IMG/VR virus record: IMGVR_UViG_3300023174_000075
Span: 60,428 to 124,427 of that record
DNA from: a virus
DNA: 64,000 bases
Reading direction: 5' to 3' (one strand)
The notes under the pieces were generated by a model. It saw only the letters and a list, made by a program, of their open reading frames with translations, was not told the origin of the DNA and did no database searches. Made by a program: the position numbers and the translations under genes. Shown piece by piece: positions 55,413 through 63,647 of this stretch (positions are counted from its first letter, which is position 1; every line of letters starts with the position of its first letter).

Positions 55413-56749
55413 TATTTGTTTTTAAAAAAATTATCAACTACTGTTTCAATATAATCTAATTGTTCATCTGTTATTCCAGGATATACTCCTAAGAAGAATG
55501 TGTCTTTTGTAGATTTAGTGGCTATTGGGAATTGTTCTTTAGGATTTTCATAGTTTTCTGCTAATTCTTGATATGCAGGATGGAATAGAGCATTGCCTGT
55601 AAAATATGATCTTGTTTGAATTTTAGCTTCTTCTAAATATTCTACTAAATCATTCTTTTCAAATGAACAATTATCTTTTAATGTAATTAAGAATCCAAAC
55701 CATGATGGATTAGCTTGATCTAATGCTTTAGGTAAATAAACAAAGTTCTCATACTTACTAAACATATTTAACATTCTATTAAAGTTATGTCTTCTTCTAT
55801 CATGTAAATACTCTAATTTATCCAATTGAGCTATCCCCATTGCTGCTTGTAATTCTAGTGGTTTTAAGTTATAACCAACTTCATCAAATACAAATCTATG
55901 ATCATATATAATATCATCATGTCCTTTAAACCAATTACTTAATCTATTACCGCATGCTGTTCCGCCTAATATACTTCCAGGTTTAACACTGTTACAATAA
56001 CATGCTCTACCCCAATCTCTAAGAGAAGCTAAAGCCATTCTTGTTTTAGGAGAATTAGTAGATACAAACCCACCTTCACCCGTAGTCATATGGTGAGCAG
56101 GGAAGAAAGAACATGTTGATATTTTACCAAATGATCCTAATGGAATACCATTCCAAGTAGATCCCAAAGCATCACAACAATCTTCTAAGAATACCAAATC
56201 ATATTTTTCAACAATGTTCATTACTCTATCCATATCTGGAGGATTTCCTAACACGTGAGCAAATATAAGACCTCTAATTTCTTTATTAGTATCTTCTTCA
56301 AGTAATTTTTCAACTTGGTCTAAATTAAGATTCAAATTAGGTAATTCAACATCCACAAATACGGGTTCAAATCCATTTTGAATTAGTGGATTAATTGTAG
56401 TAGGAAAACATACTACGGGAGTAATAAATTTACTTCCTTTAGGTAAATTACCTCCTCTTTTTGTTCTTAATAATGATACCATCAATAGGTTAGCTGAGCT
56501 ACCTGAATTAACCATTATGCCATCTGTTTTTCCTAGGAATGGGGCGAATTTCTTTTCAAATTCTCTACCCTTTTCCCCTAAAATAAACCATCCTTTTAAA
56601 AGAGATTCAACCGCAGCTACGTACTCTTTATCATCAAAAACAGGGCCAGAATATTGAATCCAATCTTTTCCGGGAGTCCAAGATGCATTTTGGTTTTTCT
56701 CATTAATAAATTCACTTACTAAATCTAAAATTTGTTGTTTCTTATCCAT
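55412..56749 (-). CDS. rfbH: RfbH/E1-type sugar 3-dehydrase, DegT fold (445 aa)
   Basis: DegT-fold PLP/PMP enzyme. SCSFFPAHHMTTGEGGFVST (residues ~211-230) has His where aminotransferases have the PLP Lys; this substitution marks CDP-4-keto-6-deoxyglucose-3-dehydrase (E1) and GDP-type ColD, which use PMP for C-3 deoxygenation. RACYCNSVKP ... GTACGN (~250-269) supplies Cys residues positioned like the [2Fe-2S] ligands of E1; ColD lacks them. It makes the 3,6-dideoxy class of sugars (paratose, tyvelose, colitose-type). The reductase partner (E3) is not in the window. Length 445 is typical of RfbH. Confidence 0.85.
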   Translation of the reverse strand: MDKKQQILDLVSEFINEKNQNASWTPGKDWIQYSGPVFDDKEYVAAVESLLKGWFILGEKGREFEKKFAPFLGKTDGIMVNSGSSANLLMVSLLRTKRGGNLPKGSKFITPVVCFPTTINPLIQNGFEPVFVDVELPNLNLNLDQVEKLLEEDTNKEIRGLIFAHVLGNPPDMDRVMNIVEKYDLVFLEDCCDALGSTWNGIPLGSFGKISTCSFFPAHHMTTGEGGFVSTNSPKTRMALASLRDWGRACYCNSVKPGSILGGTACGNRLSNWFKGHDDIIYDHRFVFDEVGYNLKPLELQAAMGIAQLDKLEYLHDRRRHNFNRMLNMFSKYENFVYLPKALDQANPSWFGFLITLKDNCSFEKNDLVEYLEEAKIQTRSYFTGNALFHPAYQELAENYENPKEQFPIATKSTKDTFFLGVYPGITDEQLDYIETVVDNFFKNK

Positions 56750-57562
56750 TTATATTAAATTATTATGTTTAAATATTTCTGTTACTTTATTAATTATATT
56801 TTGTTCGTAATTAACATACTGAAGGGCTTGTTGGTAATTTTCTTCAATTACCTCTTTTTTGGAATTATAATAGCTATCTGTTAATTGATTGGAAATATAA
56901 ATAAATTCATCTGCCTCCCCAAATTCAATTATACCCTCTGTGTTAAAGAAATCACTTATATTTGAACATCCCCAATACATTGGAATTGTTTTTAATAGGA
57001 AACAATCTAATATTTTTTCACTAAACCATCCTCTATGAGCAAAGTTTTCAATAGCTACTCCAAATTGAGCATCACCGAATACTTCTTCTTTATCTATTCT
57101 AGCTCTCTCAATATTATGTCTATCTCCATACACATCAAAGAATTTAGTTGGAATTTTAATTTCATCTTTTCTATCTAATATTTCCCAACGAATCTGATGT
57201 CCGTATGATTTTAAAAGATTTCCTCTTAAATGAGATATCTTAAATTCCTTTTTGTGTTCTTTCTCATATTGATCTGATTTGAGCCAGGTATGACCAAATG
57301 GTAAGAAAATAGCATTTTCACAATTATTTAATACTTTATCATTCCATGTTAATATAGCATCGAATAGGTGTTTGTTTTGAATAACCCAATCATGCTTACC
57401 AAAATATTCATTTGGTTCATGTAATGTTATAATATTAATAGAGGATAATTCCTCTTGAGAAGTAGGAATATCTTCTACAAATAAAGAAAAATCAATATCT
57501 TTTAAATAACTTAACTTTTCTTCAAATATTTTAGAGTCTAAAAAATTAGTTTTTATTTTCAT
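56750..57562 (-). CDS. Fucosyltransferase-like (GT10) protein (270 aa)
   Basis: Matches the C-terminal GT10 signature: FGVAIENFAHRGWFSEKILD (residues ~169-188), then FLLKTIPMYWGCSNISDFF (~190-208), equivalent to the 'F-E-N-...-E-K-...-P-x-Y-W-G' core of alpha-1,3-fucosyltransferases. The neighbours GMD and Fcl would supply GDP-L-fucose. Overlaps the GMD gene by 17 bases, so it is coupled to its donor pathway. Acceptor unknown. Confidence 0.82.
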   Translation of the reverse strand: MKIKTNFLDSKIFEEKLSYLKDIDFSLFVEDIPTSQEELSSINIITLHEPNEYFGKHDWVIQNKHLFDAILTWNDKVLNNCENAIFLPFGHTWLKSDQYEKEHKKEFKISHLRGNLLKSYGHQIRWEILDRKDEIKIPTKFFDVYGDRHNIERARIDKEEVFGDAQFGVAIENFAHRGWFSEKILDCFLLKTIPMYWGCSNISDFFNTEGIIEFGEADEFIYISNQLTDSYYNSKKEVIEENYQQALQYVNYEQNIINKVTEIFKHNNLI

Positions 57563-58526
57563 TATTATAATAATTTAACCAATGTTCAATCATTTCATCT
57601 AACATTGTTTCAAATGTATATGTTGGTTGCCAATTAATGTATTTTTTTAATTTTAAAGTATCACCTTTTAAATCATGTAATTCTTCAGGGCGTAGAAACT
57701 TTTCATCTTGAGTAACGTATTCTTTCCAATCTAATTCTAATGATGAAAATACATAATCACATAATTCTCTAACAGAATGTGATATTCCTGTAGCACATAC
57801 AAAATCATCTGATTTGTCTAATTGTAATATTTCCCACATTGCTCTAACATAATCTTTGGCATGTCCCCAGTCCCTAGTTGCATCTAAATTACCTAGTTTA
57901 AGTTCATTAGATAATCCTAATTTAATTTTAACTGCTTCTTTACATACTTTATTTGTAACGAAGTTAGTACCTCTTCTAGGTGATTCGTGATTAAATAAAA
58001 TACCATTTGAAATAAACATATTATATGAATGTCTATAATTCCTACAAATATTATAACTAAATACTTTAGCACATCCATAAGGAGATACCGGATTCATTGG
58101 AGTAGTCTCTCTTTGGAATCCATCATTATCTATAGAGTTGCCAAACATTTCAGATGAGGATGCTTGATATACTTTGGCTTCTGGTTTTATTAATCTAATT
58201 GCTTCTAATAAATTTAATGTGCCTATTCCTGTTACGTTTGCTGTGTATAAAGGCTGATCAAATGATATTCTGACATGACTTTGTGCTGCTAAATTGTAAA
58301 TTTCATCAGGTTGTGTCTGTTGTATAATTCTAATTAGAGAGGCCATATCTGTTAAATCAGCATAATATAGTTTTATCTTATTAAATATGCTGTCTAATCG
58401 TGATGTTTGGTTTTCTGCTACTGAGTTTCTTTTTAATATGCCATATACTTCATACCCTTTCTCTAGCAATAGTTCAGCTAAATAGCTCCCATCTTGTCCA
58501 TTTATTCCTGTAATAAGAGCTTTCAT
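57546..58526 (-). CDS. gmd: GDP-mannose 4,6-dehydratase (326 aa)
   Basis: GMD signature: KALITGINGQDGSYLAELLL (residues 2-21), ASSSEMFGNSID (~121-132), SPYGCAKVFSYNI (Y-x-x-x-K), FNHESPRRGTNFVT (~176-189), ending in a typical GMD C-terminal region. Converts GDP-D-mannose to GDP-4-keto-6-deoxy-D-mannose with NADP. Forms the GDP-fucose pathway with Fcl one gene upstream and feeds GT10 downstream. No GDP-mannose pyrophosphorylase is in the window, so host GDP-mannose is used. Confidence 0.93.
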   Translation of the reverse strand: MKALITGINGQDGSYLAELLLEKGYEVYGILKRNSVAENQTSRLDSIFNKIKLYYADLTDMASLIRIIQQTQPDEIYNLAAQSHVRISFDQPLYTANVTGIGTLNLLEAIRLIKPEAKVYQASSSEMFGNSIDNDGFQRETTPMNPVSPYGCAKVFSYNICRNYRHSYNMFISNGILFNHESPRRGTNFVTNKVCKEAVKIKLGLSNELKLGNLDATRDWGHAKDYVRAMWEILQLDKSDDFVCATGISHSVRELCDYVFSSLELDWKEYVTQDEKFLRPEELHDLKGDTLKLKKYINWQPTYTFETMLDEMIEHWLNYYNNENKN

Positions 58527-59431
58527 ATTATATTATTTTCAATTATATAATCATATGTTTGTTTTACCCCATCATACAAATTAATAGGGTTAAATGATGG
58601 AATCTTTGATTTTAATATTTCAGAAGATACATCTTTCCTATATTGTCCATTTGGTTTAGTTGTATCATATTCTATTTCTATATGTTCAGCCCCACATGCT
58701 TTAAGAGCAATTTGAGCCATTTCTGTTATTGATAGATTTTCATCTATAGCTACATTCATATTATCGTAAATGTCATTATCTAAACAATATTTAATAACAT
58801 AAGCTAAATCATCAGAATACATAAATTGTCTTAATGGACTTCCATCCCCAAATAATGTTATTTTATCTTCATTATTTACTTTAGCATTATGGATTTTTTT
58901 AATTAATGCTGCTATGAAATGACTATTATCACCATACTTATCATATTCACCATATAAATTACAAGGTGTTAGATATTGATATTGGGTACCATATTGTTGG
59001 TTATAAGCTTCTATCTGTACCGCTAATGCTCGTTTAGCATATCCATATGAGAAATTAGTTTTTGTTGGTGGACCTAAATGTAACATATCTTCAGTTATTG
59101 GATATGATTCAACTATATCTGGGTAAATACATGTGCTTAGTATTCCTATAAATCTTTTTATATTATGTTGTTGAGCCCATTTTAATACTAGAGTATTCAT
59201 TATAATATTCTGATCAAAATAATCTGCAGGATATGTAATATTATCTACTATTCCTCCTACTTTAGCTGCTAAATGAATTACAGTATTAGGTTTAATATTA
59301 TTAAACATTTGATATACTTGCATCTCAGAAGTTAAATCATAATCTTTAGAAGAAATATAAGTAGCATCAGGTAAATATTTTTTTAAGGACTTACCTACCA
59401 TTCCACTACCTCCTGTAACTAATATTTTCAT
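58523..59431 (-). CDS. fcl: GDP-L-fucose synthase (302 aa)
   Basis: Signature of GDP-4-keto-6-deoxymannose 3,5-epimerase/4-reductase: LVTGGSGMVGKSLKKYL (residues 4-20), LAAKVGGIVDN (~53-63), STCIYPDIVESYPITEDM (~98-115), GYAKRALAV (Y-x-x-x-K) and LYGEYDKYGDNSHFIAAL. Produces GDP-L-fucose. Overlaps the GMD gene by 4 bases and the GT2 gene by 4 bases (ATGA), so one operon. Confidence 0.93.
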   Translation of the reverse strand: MKILVTGGSGMVGKSLKKYLPDATYISSKDYDLTSEMQVYQMFNNIKPNTVIHLAAKVGGIVDNITYPADYFDQNIIMNTLVLKWAQQHNIKRFIGILSTCIYPDIVESYPITEDMLHLGPPTKTNFSYGYAKRALAVQIEAYNQQYGTQYQYLTPCNLYGEYDKYGDNSHFIAALIKKIHNAKVNNEDKITLFGDGSPLRQFMYSDDLAYVIKYCLDNDIYDNMNVAIDENLSITEMAQIALKACGAEHIEIEYDTTKPNGQYRKDVSSEILKSKIPSFNPINLYDGVKQTYDYIIENNII

Positions 59432-60036
59432 AACGTATTATAAAAGTTATTTTGTTTTTCTTGACGTTCAATTGTTTTAGGGTGAATTAAATCATATCCT
59501 TCTGGTAATGGAACTATTGTTTTAGCTCCAACTAAACGCTCATGTACTTTATTTATCCATTTTATTTCAGGAATATTTTTAAGTATACGTGTTTGATAAT
59601 CAGGATAATTAACCCATCCATCTTGATTAACATACCATCCCCATTTTTGAATGTGTTCTTGAGCTAAACCTTCTACTGTATTAATTCGTGGTACAGCATA
59701 TAATTCAACATCAGGATTCATCTCTAGTATCTGAGGAAGTGATAATATCAATTCATCTGATAGGAATTCATCTGCGTCAATTTGAAAAATATAGTCTTTT
59801 GTGCAGTTGGATTTTAGATTATTCTTAAATGAAGCAAAATCCCCATTTAAAGCAAATTCAGTTCGTTTTACAATAGGGTAACTATCAACAACATACTCCA
59901 CTTCTGGAGTAGATGTTGTGTCAAGTTGTATTGTTATTTCGTCTTCAGGACGGATATGTTCTGTTAATTGTTCTAATAAACGATTTAATTCAACATGTTC
60001 ATTACATGCTGTAATTGCATAACTAATTGAGGGCAT
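59428..60036 (-). CDS. Glycosyltransferase family 2 (202 aa)
   Basis: GT2-type start SISYAITACNEHVELNRLLE, the IQLDTTSTPEVEYVVDSYPI region, and the D-x-D-like motif YIFQIDADEFLSDELI (residues ~92-107). Short for the family (catalytic domain only). Overlaps Fcl by 4 bases. Confidence 0.82.
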   Translation of the reverse strand: MPSISYAITACNEHVELNRLLEQLTEHIRPEDEITIQLDTTSTPEVEYVVDSYPIVKRTEFALNGDFASFKNNLKSNCTKDYIFQIDADEFLSDELILSLPQILEMNPDVELYAVPRINTVEGLAQEHIQKWGWYVNQDGWVNYPDYQTRILKNIPEIKWINKVHERLVGAKTIVPLPEGYDLIHPKTIERQEKQNNFYNTL

Positions 60037-60040
60037 AACA

Positions 60041-60433
60041 TTATTTTTGATTAAAGTAACCTATATATTCTAACGCATCCATAAAGTCGCGTTCAGGGAA
60101 TTCTTTTTTGGTGGTCATATCTGCTTTATCATCTTTAGATTGTACAGCTGACCATTGCCAATCTTCTGTTGATGTACCTTCAGCAAATACCATTGATTTA
60201 TCATCTAGCATTACACTATTAGGATACCAGTATTTTCCATCAGCATCTTTAAATCTAAGTGCTTTATATAGTTCTGGAAGTGTTAATTCCATTTGGTTTA
60301 CATTATCTTTAGTAATAGTTGTATTAGATGTAAATCCACATCCCATACATAACCATATTGTTATTTTATCATTTGACATTTCACTACATGCATTTGATCC
60401 GCATCTAGGACAATCTATTAATTTTTCAGTCAT
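60041..60433 (-). CDS. Zinc-ribbon protein (130 aa)
   Basis: Zinc ribbon at the N-terminus: CPRCGSNACSEM ... CMGCGFTSNT (residues ~8-39). The rest is acidic, with WYPNSVMLDDKSMVFAEGTS near residue 68. No family recognised. Overall a small nucleic-acid or protein-binding protein. It and the 68-aa gene sit inside the sugar cassette but are of phage type. Confidence 0.6.
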   Translation of the reverse strand: MTEKLIDCPRCGSNACSEMSNDKITIWLCMGCGFTSNTTITKDNVNQMELTLPELYKALRFKDADGKYWYPNSVMLDDKSMVFAEGTSTEDWQWSAVQSKDDKADMTTKKEFPERDFMDALEYIGYFNQK

Positions 60434-60434
60434 T

Positions 60435-60641
60435 TTAAAATATTGTATTAGTTGTTAATTCGTCTTGTTTGTAAGTAGTATCTGTTGTTTTTCCATAACT
60501 AACAGTCCAATATGGTTTTTTATCTGTATTTACTTTATCTAATTGTTCTCTAATATCATCCCATTGTTTAGGAGTCAAAGTAAAACTATTAGCAGCTTGA
60601 GCAAATCCTTTTAACCATATTATAAACTCATTTGGTGTCAT
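60435..60641 (-). CDS. Conserved small phage protein (68 aa)
   Basis: MTPNEFIIWLKGFAQAANSF then LTPKQWDDIREQLDKV, a helical pattern (E-F-x-x-W-L-x-G-F...P-x-x-W-x-x-I-x-x-x-L) seen in small proteins of many tailed phages, where it lies near DNA-metabolism genes. Function unknown. One base from neighbours on each side. Confidence 0.6.
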   Translation of the reverse strand: MTPNEFIIWLKGFAQAANSFTLTPKQWDDIREQLDKVNTDKKPYWTVSYGKTTDTTYKQDELTTNTIF

Positions 60642-60642
60642 A

Positions 60643-61950
60643 TTAATCTACTTTTTTAAGTTTAGGTAATTCAATTTTCTTTAATTGAGGTAATTTAAGT
60701 TGAATTGATTGTTTAGGTACTTTTTCATCAATTAATTCAATTAATTTTTCACCCATTTTATCTAAACTAAATTCTGTACGTGAACGGTACGATTGTCTTT
60801 TTGCCCTATCAATATAGTTCTTATAGTTTTTATAAACATCTTCTAATGTTTCAGCTGCTTTTTTATAATCAACTGTAAACCATCCTGACTCAGGGATAAG
60901 CATATTCTGCATTACTGCTGAAGGGTGGATTTGAGCTATTTGCCCTGGCAGTAATATTGACATTTCAGCATCTAGAAAATCAGTATGTCCACTATAATTT
61001 GGGGCAATTACTGGTTTTTGGCTGATTGTTGCTTCAAGTAAGGGTCTACCATATCCTTCACCTTTAGTAAACGACACATGAGCTTTTACTTTAGGATGAT
61101 TATATAAGTCATTTACTTCACCATCTTCTAACTCACCATGAAGTAGATATATGTTTGGTAAATCTTTATCCCCTACATGGATTCGTATTTTATTTATTTT
61201 TTCTAATATTTCTTCTCTATCCATCACTGAGTATGTAGCGGATGATGTTTTTAAGATTAGTCCTGGTTTTTTGGATTTACCTTTAAATGTTTCAAGGAAT
61301 GTTTTAATTAACATACCTGTATCTTTTCTATCTTGTCCTAATTCACCTTGTAACCAATGACCTACAAATAAGAAATTAAATTCTTCATTAATTGTATCTA
61401 ATACATTTCCTACTTCACTATCAACTACTTTATCTAGTTTTTGATAAATGTTAGTATCAACACCTTCAAATAATACCTCTACTGGTTTATTTAATTTAAT
61501 TTCTCCTACTACTTGATTACCTTGATTTTTATCGCGTTGTTCAAATACTGATCCTTCAAATACTCGTTTAGCATGTTGAGATGATACTAGAGTTAAATCC
61601 ATTCTATTAACACCTTCAACCCAAGTTGCATCGCATACTGTTGTTTCAATGCCAGCTGTTACGCCAATGTTGAATTTACCAATTGCTTGAAATTCATTTG
61701 GTACTGTAATTTGCATCCAAACATCTGGTTGGCGTGGTAATTGAGGTTGTCCCCAAATACATTCCAATATCTGTTTATGTTCAGGATTATCTGCTTGTAA
61801 GAATCCAAATGGTGTATTACCCCATCTTTGTGGTATAATTTTTATATCGTATTTATCCGATTTTAAAAGCGCTTTTACAATATCTCTACTACGTGCTCCG
61901 TAGCCGCTGTACGTGTCTATTGGACAGCTTATAAAAAATAGTGGTTTCAT
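60643..61950 (-). CDS. Glycosyltransferase, GT-B fold, family 4-like (435 aa)
   Basis: GT4 signature near the C-terminus: SFTKGEGYGRPLLEATISQK (residues ~292-311), the E-G-x-G-x-x-L-x-E-A donor-binding motif, plus SGHTDFLDAE. N-terminal SGYGARSRDIVKALLKSDKY is the acceptor domain's glycine loop. Uses a nucleotide sugar; cytoplasmic. C-terminal ~20 residues are a Lys/Leu-rich tail (IQLKLPQLKKIELPKLKK), unusual. Confidence 0.87.
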   Translation of the reverse strand: MKPLFFISCPIDTYSGYGARSRDIVKALLKSDKYDIKIIPQRWGNTPFGFLQADNPEHKQILECIWGQPQLPRQPDVWMQITVPNEFQAIGKFNIGVTAGIETTVCDATWVEGVNRMDLTLVSSQHAKRVFEGSVFEQRDKNQGNQVVGEIKLNKPVEVLFEGVDTNIYQKLDKVVDSEVGNVLDTINEEFNFLFVGHWLQGELGQDRKDTGMLIKTFLETFKGKSKKPGLILKTSSATYSVMDREEILEKINKIRIHVGDKDLPNIYLLHGELEDGEVNDLYNHPKVKAHVSFTKGEGYGRPLLEATISQKPVIAPNYSGHTDFLDAEMSILLPGQIAQIHPSAVMQNMLIPESGWFTVDYKKAAETLEDVYKNYKNYIDRAKRQSYRSRTEFSLDKMGEKLIELIDEKVPKQSIQLKLPQLKKIELPKLKKVD

Positions 61951-61955
61951 ATAAC

Positions 61956-63416
61956 TTATTTTGCGATTGAATGTTTTACGTAATGTTTAGGTTGTTTAGG
62001 TGTTTCTACTTGAATTAATTCGAATCTATGACGTGGTTCCCATTTAGCAAAGGTTGCTTCAATACCTTCAATGATATTATCAGACATATGTTTTGCTGTC
62101 ATCATTGATTCATCTGAATGTACCCATTTGTAAGCAGCTTCACATTGTTCTTTGTATAATTCAGGATTTTGTGTTTTATTGAAATATAATTTTTCAATTT
62201 GAGCTGCAATATCAAATGGTTCTGCTCTATCATCATAGATATAAGGTGTTGGTATTGAACCTACAATTGATAAGTTGCTTGGGAATACTGGGTATGCCCA
62301 TTTACCATGTTTCTTATATTTACCTCTATGATTTGATCCAAATTCTTCAGTAAATTTAATCCAATTACCATCTTTATCTTCAAAGCGCATTTGATCTTGC
62401 ATACCACCTGTTACTGTTGCTATAATTGGTTTTCCACAAATCATTGCTTCAGTAAGTGATAATCCCCATCCTTCATTTGAACTAATTAAAGCACATCCAT
62501 CAGTAGCGTTGTAAAGTAAATTCATTATGTTTGATGGGTATTTATTTTCATCAAAGATAATATTGTATTTCTCTTCATTACCAAATAACATTTGTCTTAC
62601 TGCTTCTAAATCAGTTCCATTTTCATCTGCTATTTGTGTGTGTAATACTAAAGCGGTTTTCTTTGCTTTATCTTCTGGTAATTCATCCACAAATATCTTC
62701 CATGCTAACATTAAATCAGGAACACATTTACGACGGATGTTACGCGCATTATATAGTAAAGTAAAATCGTACTCTTTTCCTCCATATAATTGTTTTTTAA
62801 AGTCTTGTAATGCTAAGTATTCAGGATGTTCAGTTGTAATGGGGAAAAAGAATTTTTCATTAATTCCGTGTGGAACATACTTAATAACTTTATCTTTAGC
62901 TATTTCTTTCCCTAATACAGCATGATTTAGGTTTTCTGTTTGCTTACTAATTGCTAATAATGCATCACATGATTCATAGTAGGGCTTATTATACATTGGA
63001 TAAGGTAAATCATCCCAAATATTAAGGTAAATAATAGGTATTTCTTTCCTAATTTCATGTTCCATCTGGAATAGCCAAATCCAATATCTTGGATCAGTGA
63101 ACATCATTAATGCATCTGGTTTTTCCATTGCTATCATTTGTTTCAATAGCATTGGATCACCATATCCATTAATAGGATATAATGTTACACTAGCATCTGT
63201 TATACCAGCATGTTGGTTAGTATCACCATTAAGATCAAATCGTTTACCTTGATCTGGGTGGTTGATAGCTCCTCCTAAGTTTACCCAATTAAATCGGTGT
63301 GATGTACCTAATACGATTTCTCTAGCCATTGTAGAGATACCTGATGTCATTCTAATGTCATCGCAAAGTAGTAGGATTTTTTTACGTTTGGATTGTTCGA
63401 TATAACCTTCTTTCAT
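61956..63416 (-). CDS. Glycosyltransferase, GT-B fold, family 4-like (486 aa)
   Basis: LLLCDDIRMTSGISTMAREI (residues ~15-34) is the N-terminal loop; LISSNEGWGLSLTEAMICGK (~313-332) is the E-G-x-x-x-x-x-x-E-A motif of GT4 enzymes, followed by PIIATVTGGMQDQM. Long insertion around residues 340-395. Six bases separate it from the next GT4 gene. Donor and acceptor unknown; could act on DNA, capsid protein or a host glycan. Confidence 0.87.
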   Translation of the reverse strand: MKEGYIEQSKRKKILLLCDDIRMTSGISTMAREIVLGTSHRFNWVNLGGAINHPDQGKRFDLNGDTNQHAGITDASVTLYPINGYGDPMLLKQMIAMEKPDALMMFTDPRYWIWLFQMEHEIRKEIPIIYLNIWDDLPYPMYNKPYYESCDALLAISKQTENLNHAVLGKEIAKDKVIKYVPHGINEKFFFPITTEHPEYLALQDFKKQLYGGKEYDFTLLYNARNIRRKCVPDLMLAWKIFVDELPEDKAKKTALVLHTQIADENGTDLEAVRQMLFGNEEKYNIIFDENKYPSNIMNLLYNATDGCALISSNEGWGLSLTEAMICGKPIIATVTGGMQDQMRFEDKDGNWIKFTEEFGSNHRGKYKKHGKWAYPVFPSNLSIVGSIPTPYIYDDRAEPFDIAAQIEKLYFNKTQNPELYKEQCEAAYKWVHSDESMMTAKHMSDNIIEGIEATFAKWEPRHRFELIQVETPKQPKHYVKHSIAK

Positions 63417-63426
63417 GTAAATTTGT

Positions 63427-63618
63427 TTAAATACTTCCTGTAAATTGTGTGTCTAATGTGTTATGGATATTTTTTCTGTATTCTTCGTCTGTTAAGTATA
63501 GGAACATTGATCTTTCTGTTAATTTTTGAACACTGAACTTGTACTTAACACACGCGATTTTAAATTGTTCGAATAGATCTTCAGGGATCTTAACGGATGT
63601 TAATTGCATTTTTGCCAT
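63427..63618 (-). CDS. Ribbon-helix-helix protein (63 aa)
   Basis: MAKMQLTSVKIPEDLFEQFK start: a beta-strand (LTSVKIP) then two helices (EDLFEQFKIACVKYKFSVQK; LTERSMFLYLTDEEYRK) as in Arc/MetJ-type RHH proteins that bind DNA as dimers. Its own class B box lies 17 bases upstream. Could regulate the cassette or be a general repressor. Confidence 0.7.
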   Translation of the reverse strand: MAKMQLTSVKIPEDLFEQFKIACVKYKFSVQKLTERSMFLYLTDEEYRKNIHNTLDTQFTGSI

Positions 63619-63634
63619 AATAATATATTTTGAT

Positions 63635-63642
63635 ATAAATAT
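63635..63642 (-). promoter_or_regulatory. Class B (late-type) promoter box
   Basis: TATATATTTATATC on the coding strand, 17 bases before the RHH ATG. It may also serve the glycosyltransferase genes downstream. Confidence 0.4.
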
Positions 63643-63647
63643 ATATG

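Noticed and set aside
7940-63642. T4-type TATAAATA late promoters on the plus strand
   Set aside because: ATAAATAT does occur on the plus strand, but all genes are on the minus strand; the functional reading is ATATTTAT before minus-strand starts.
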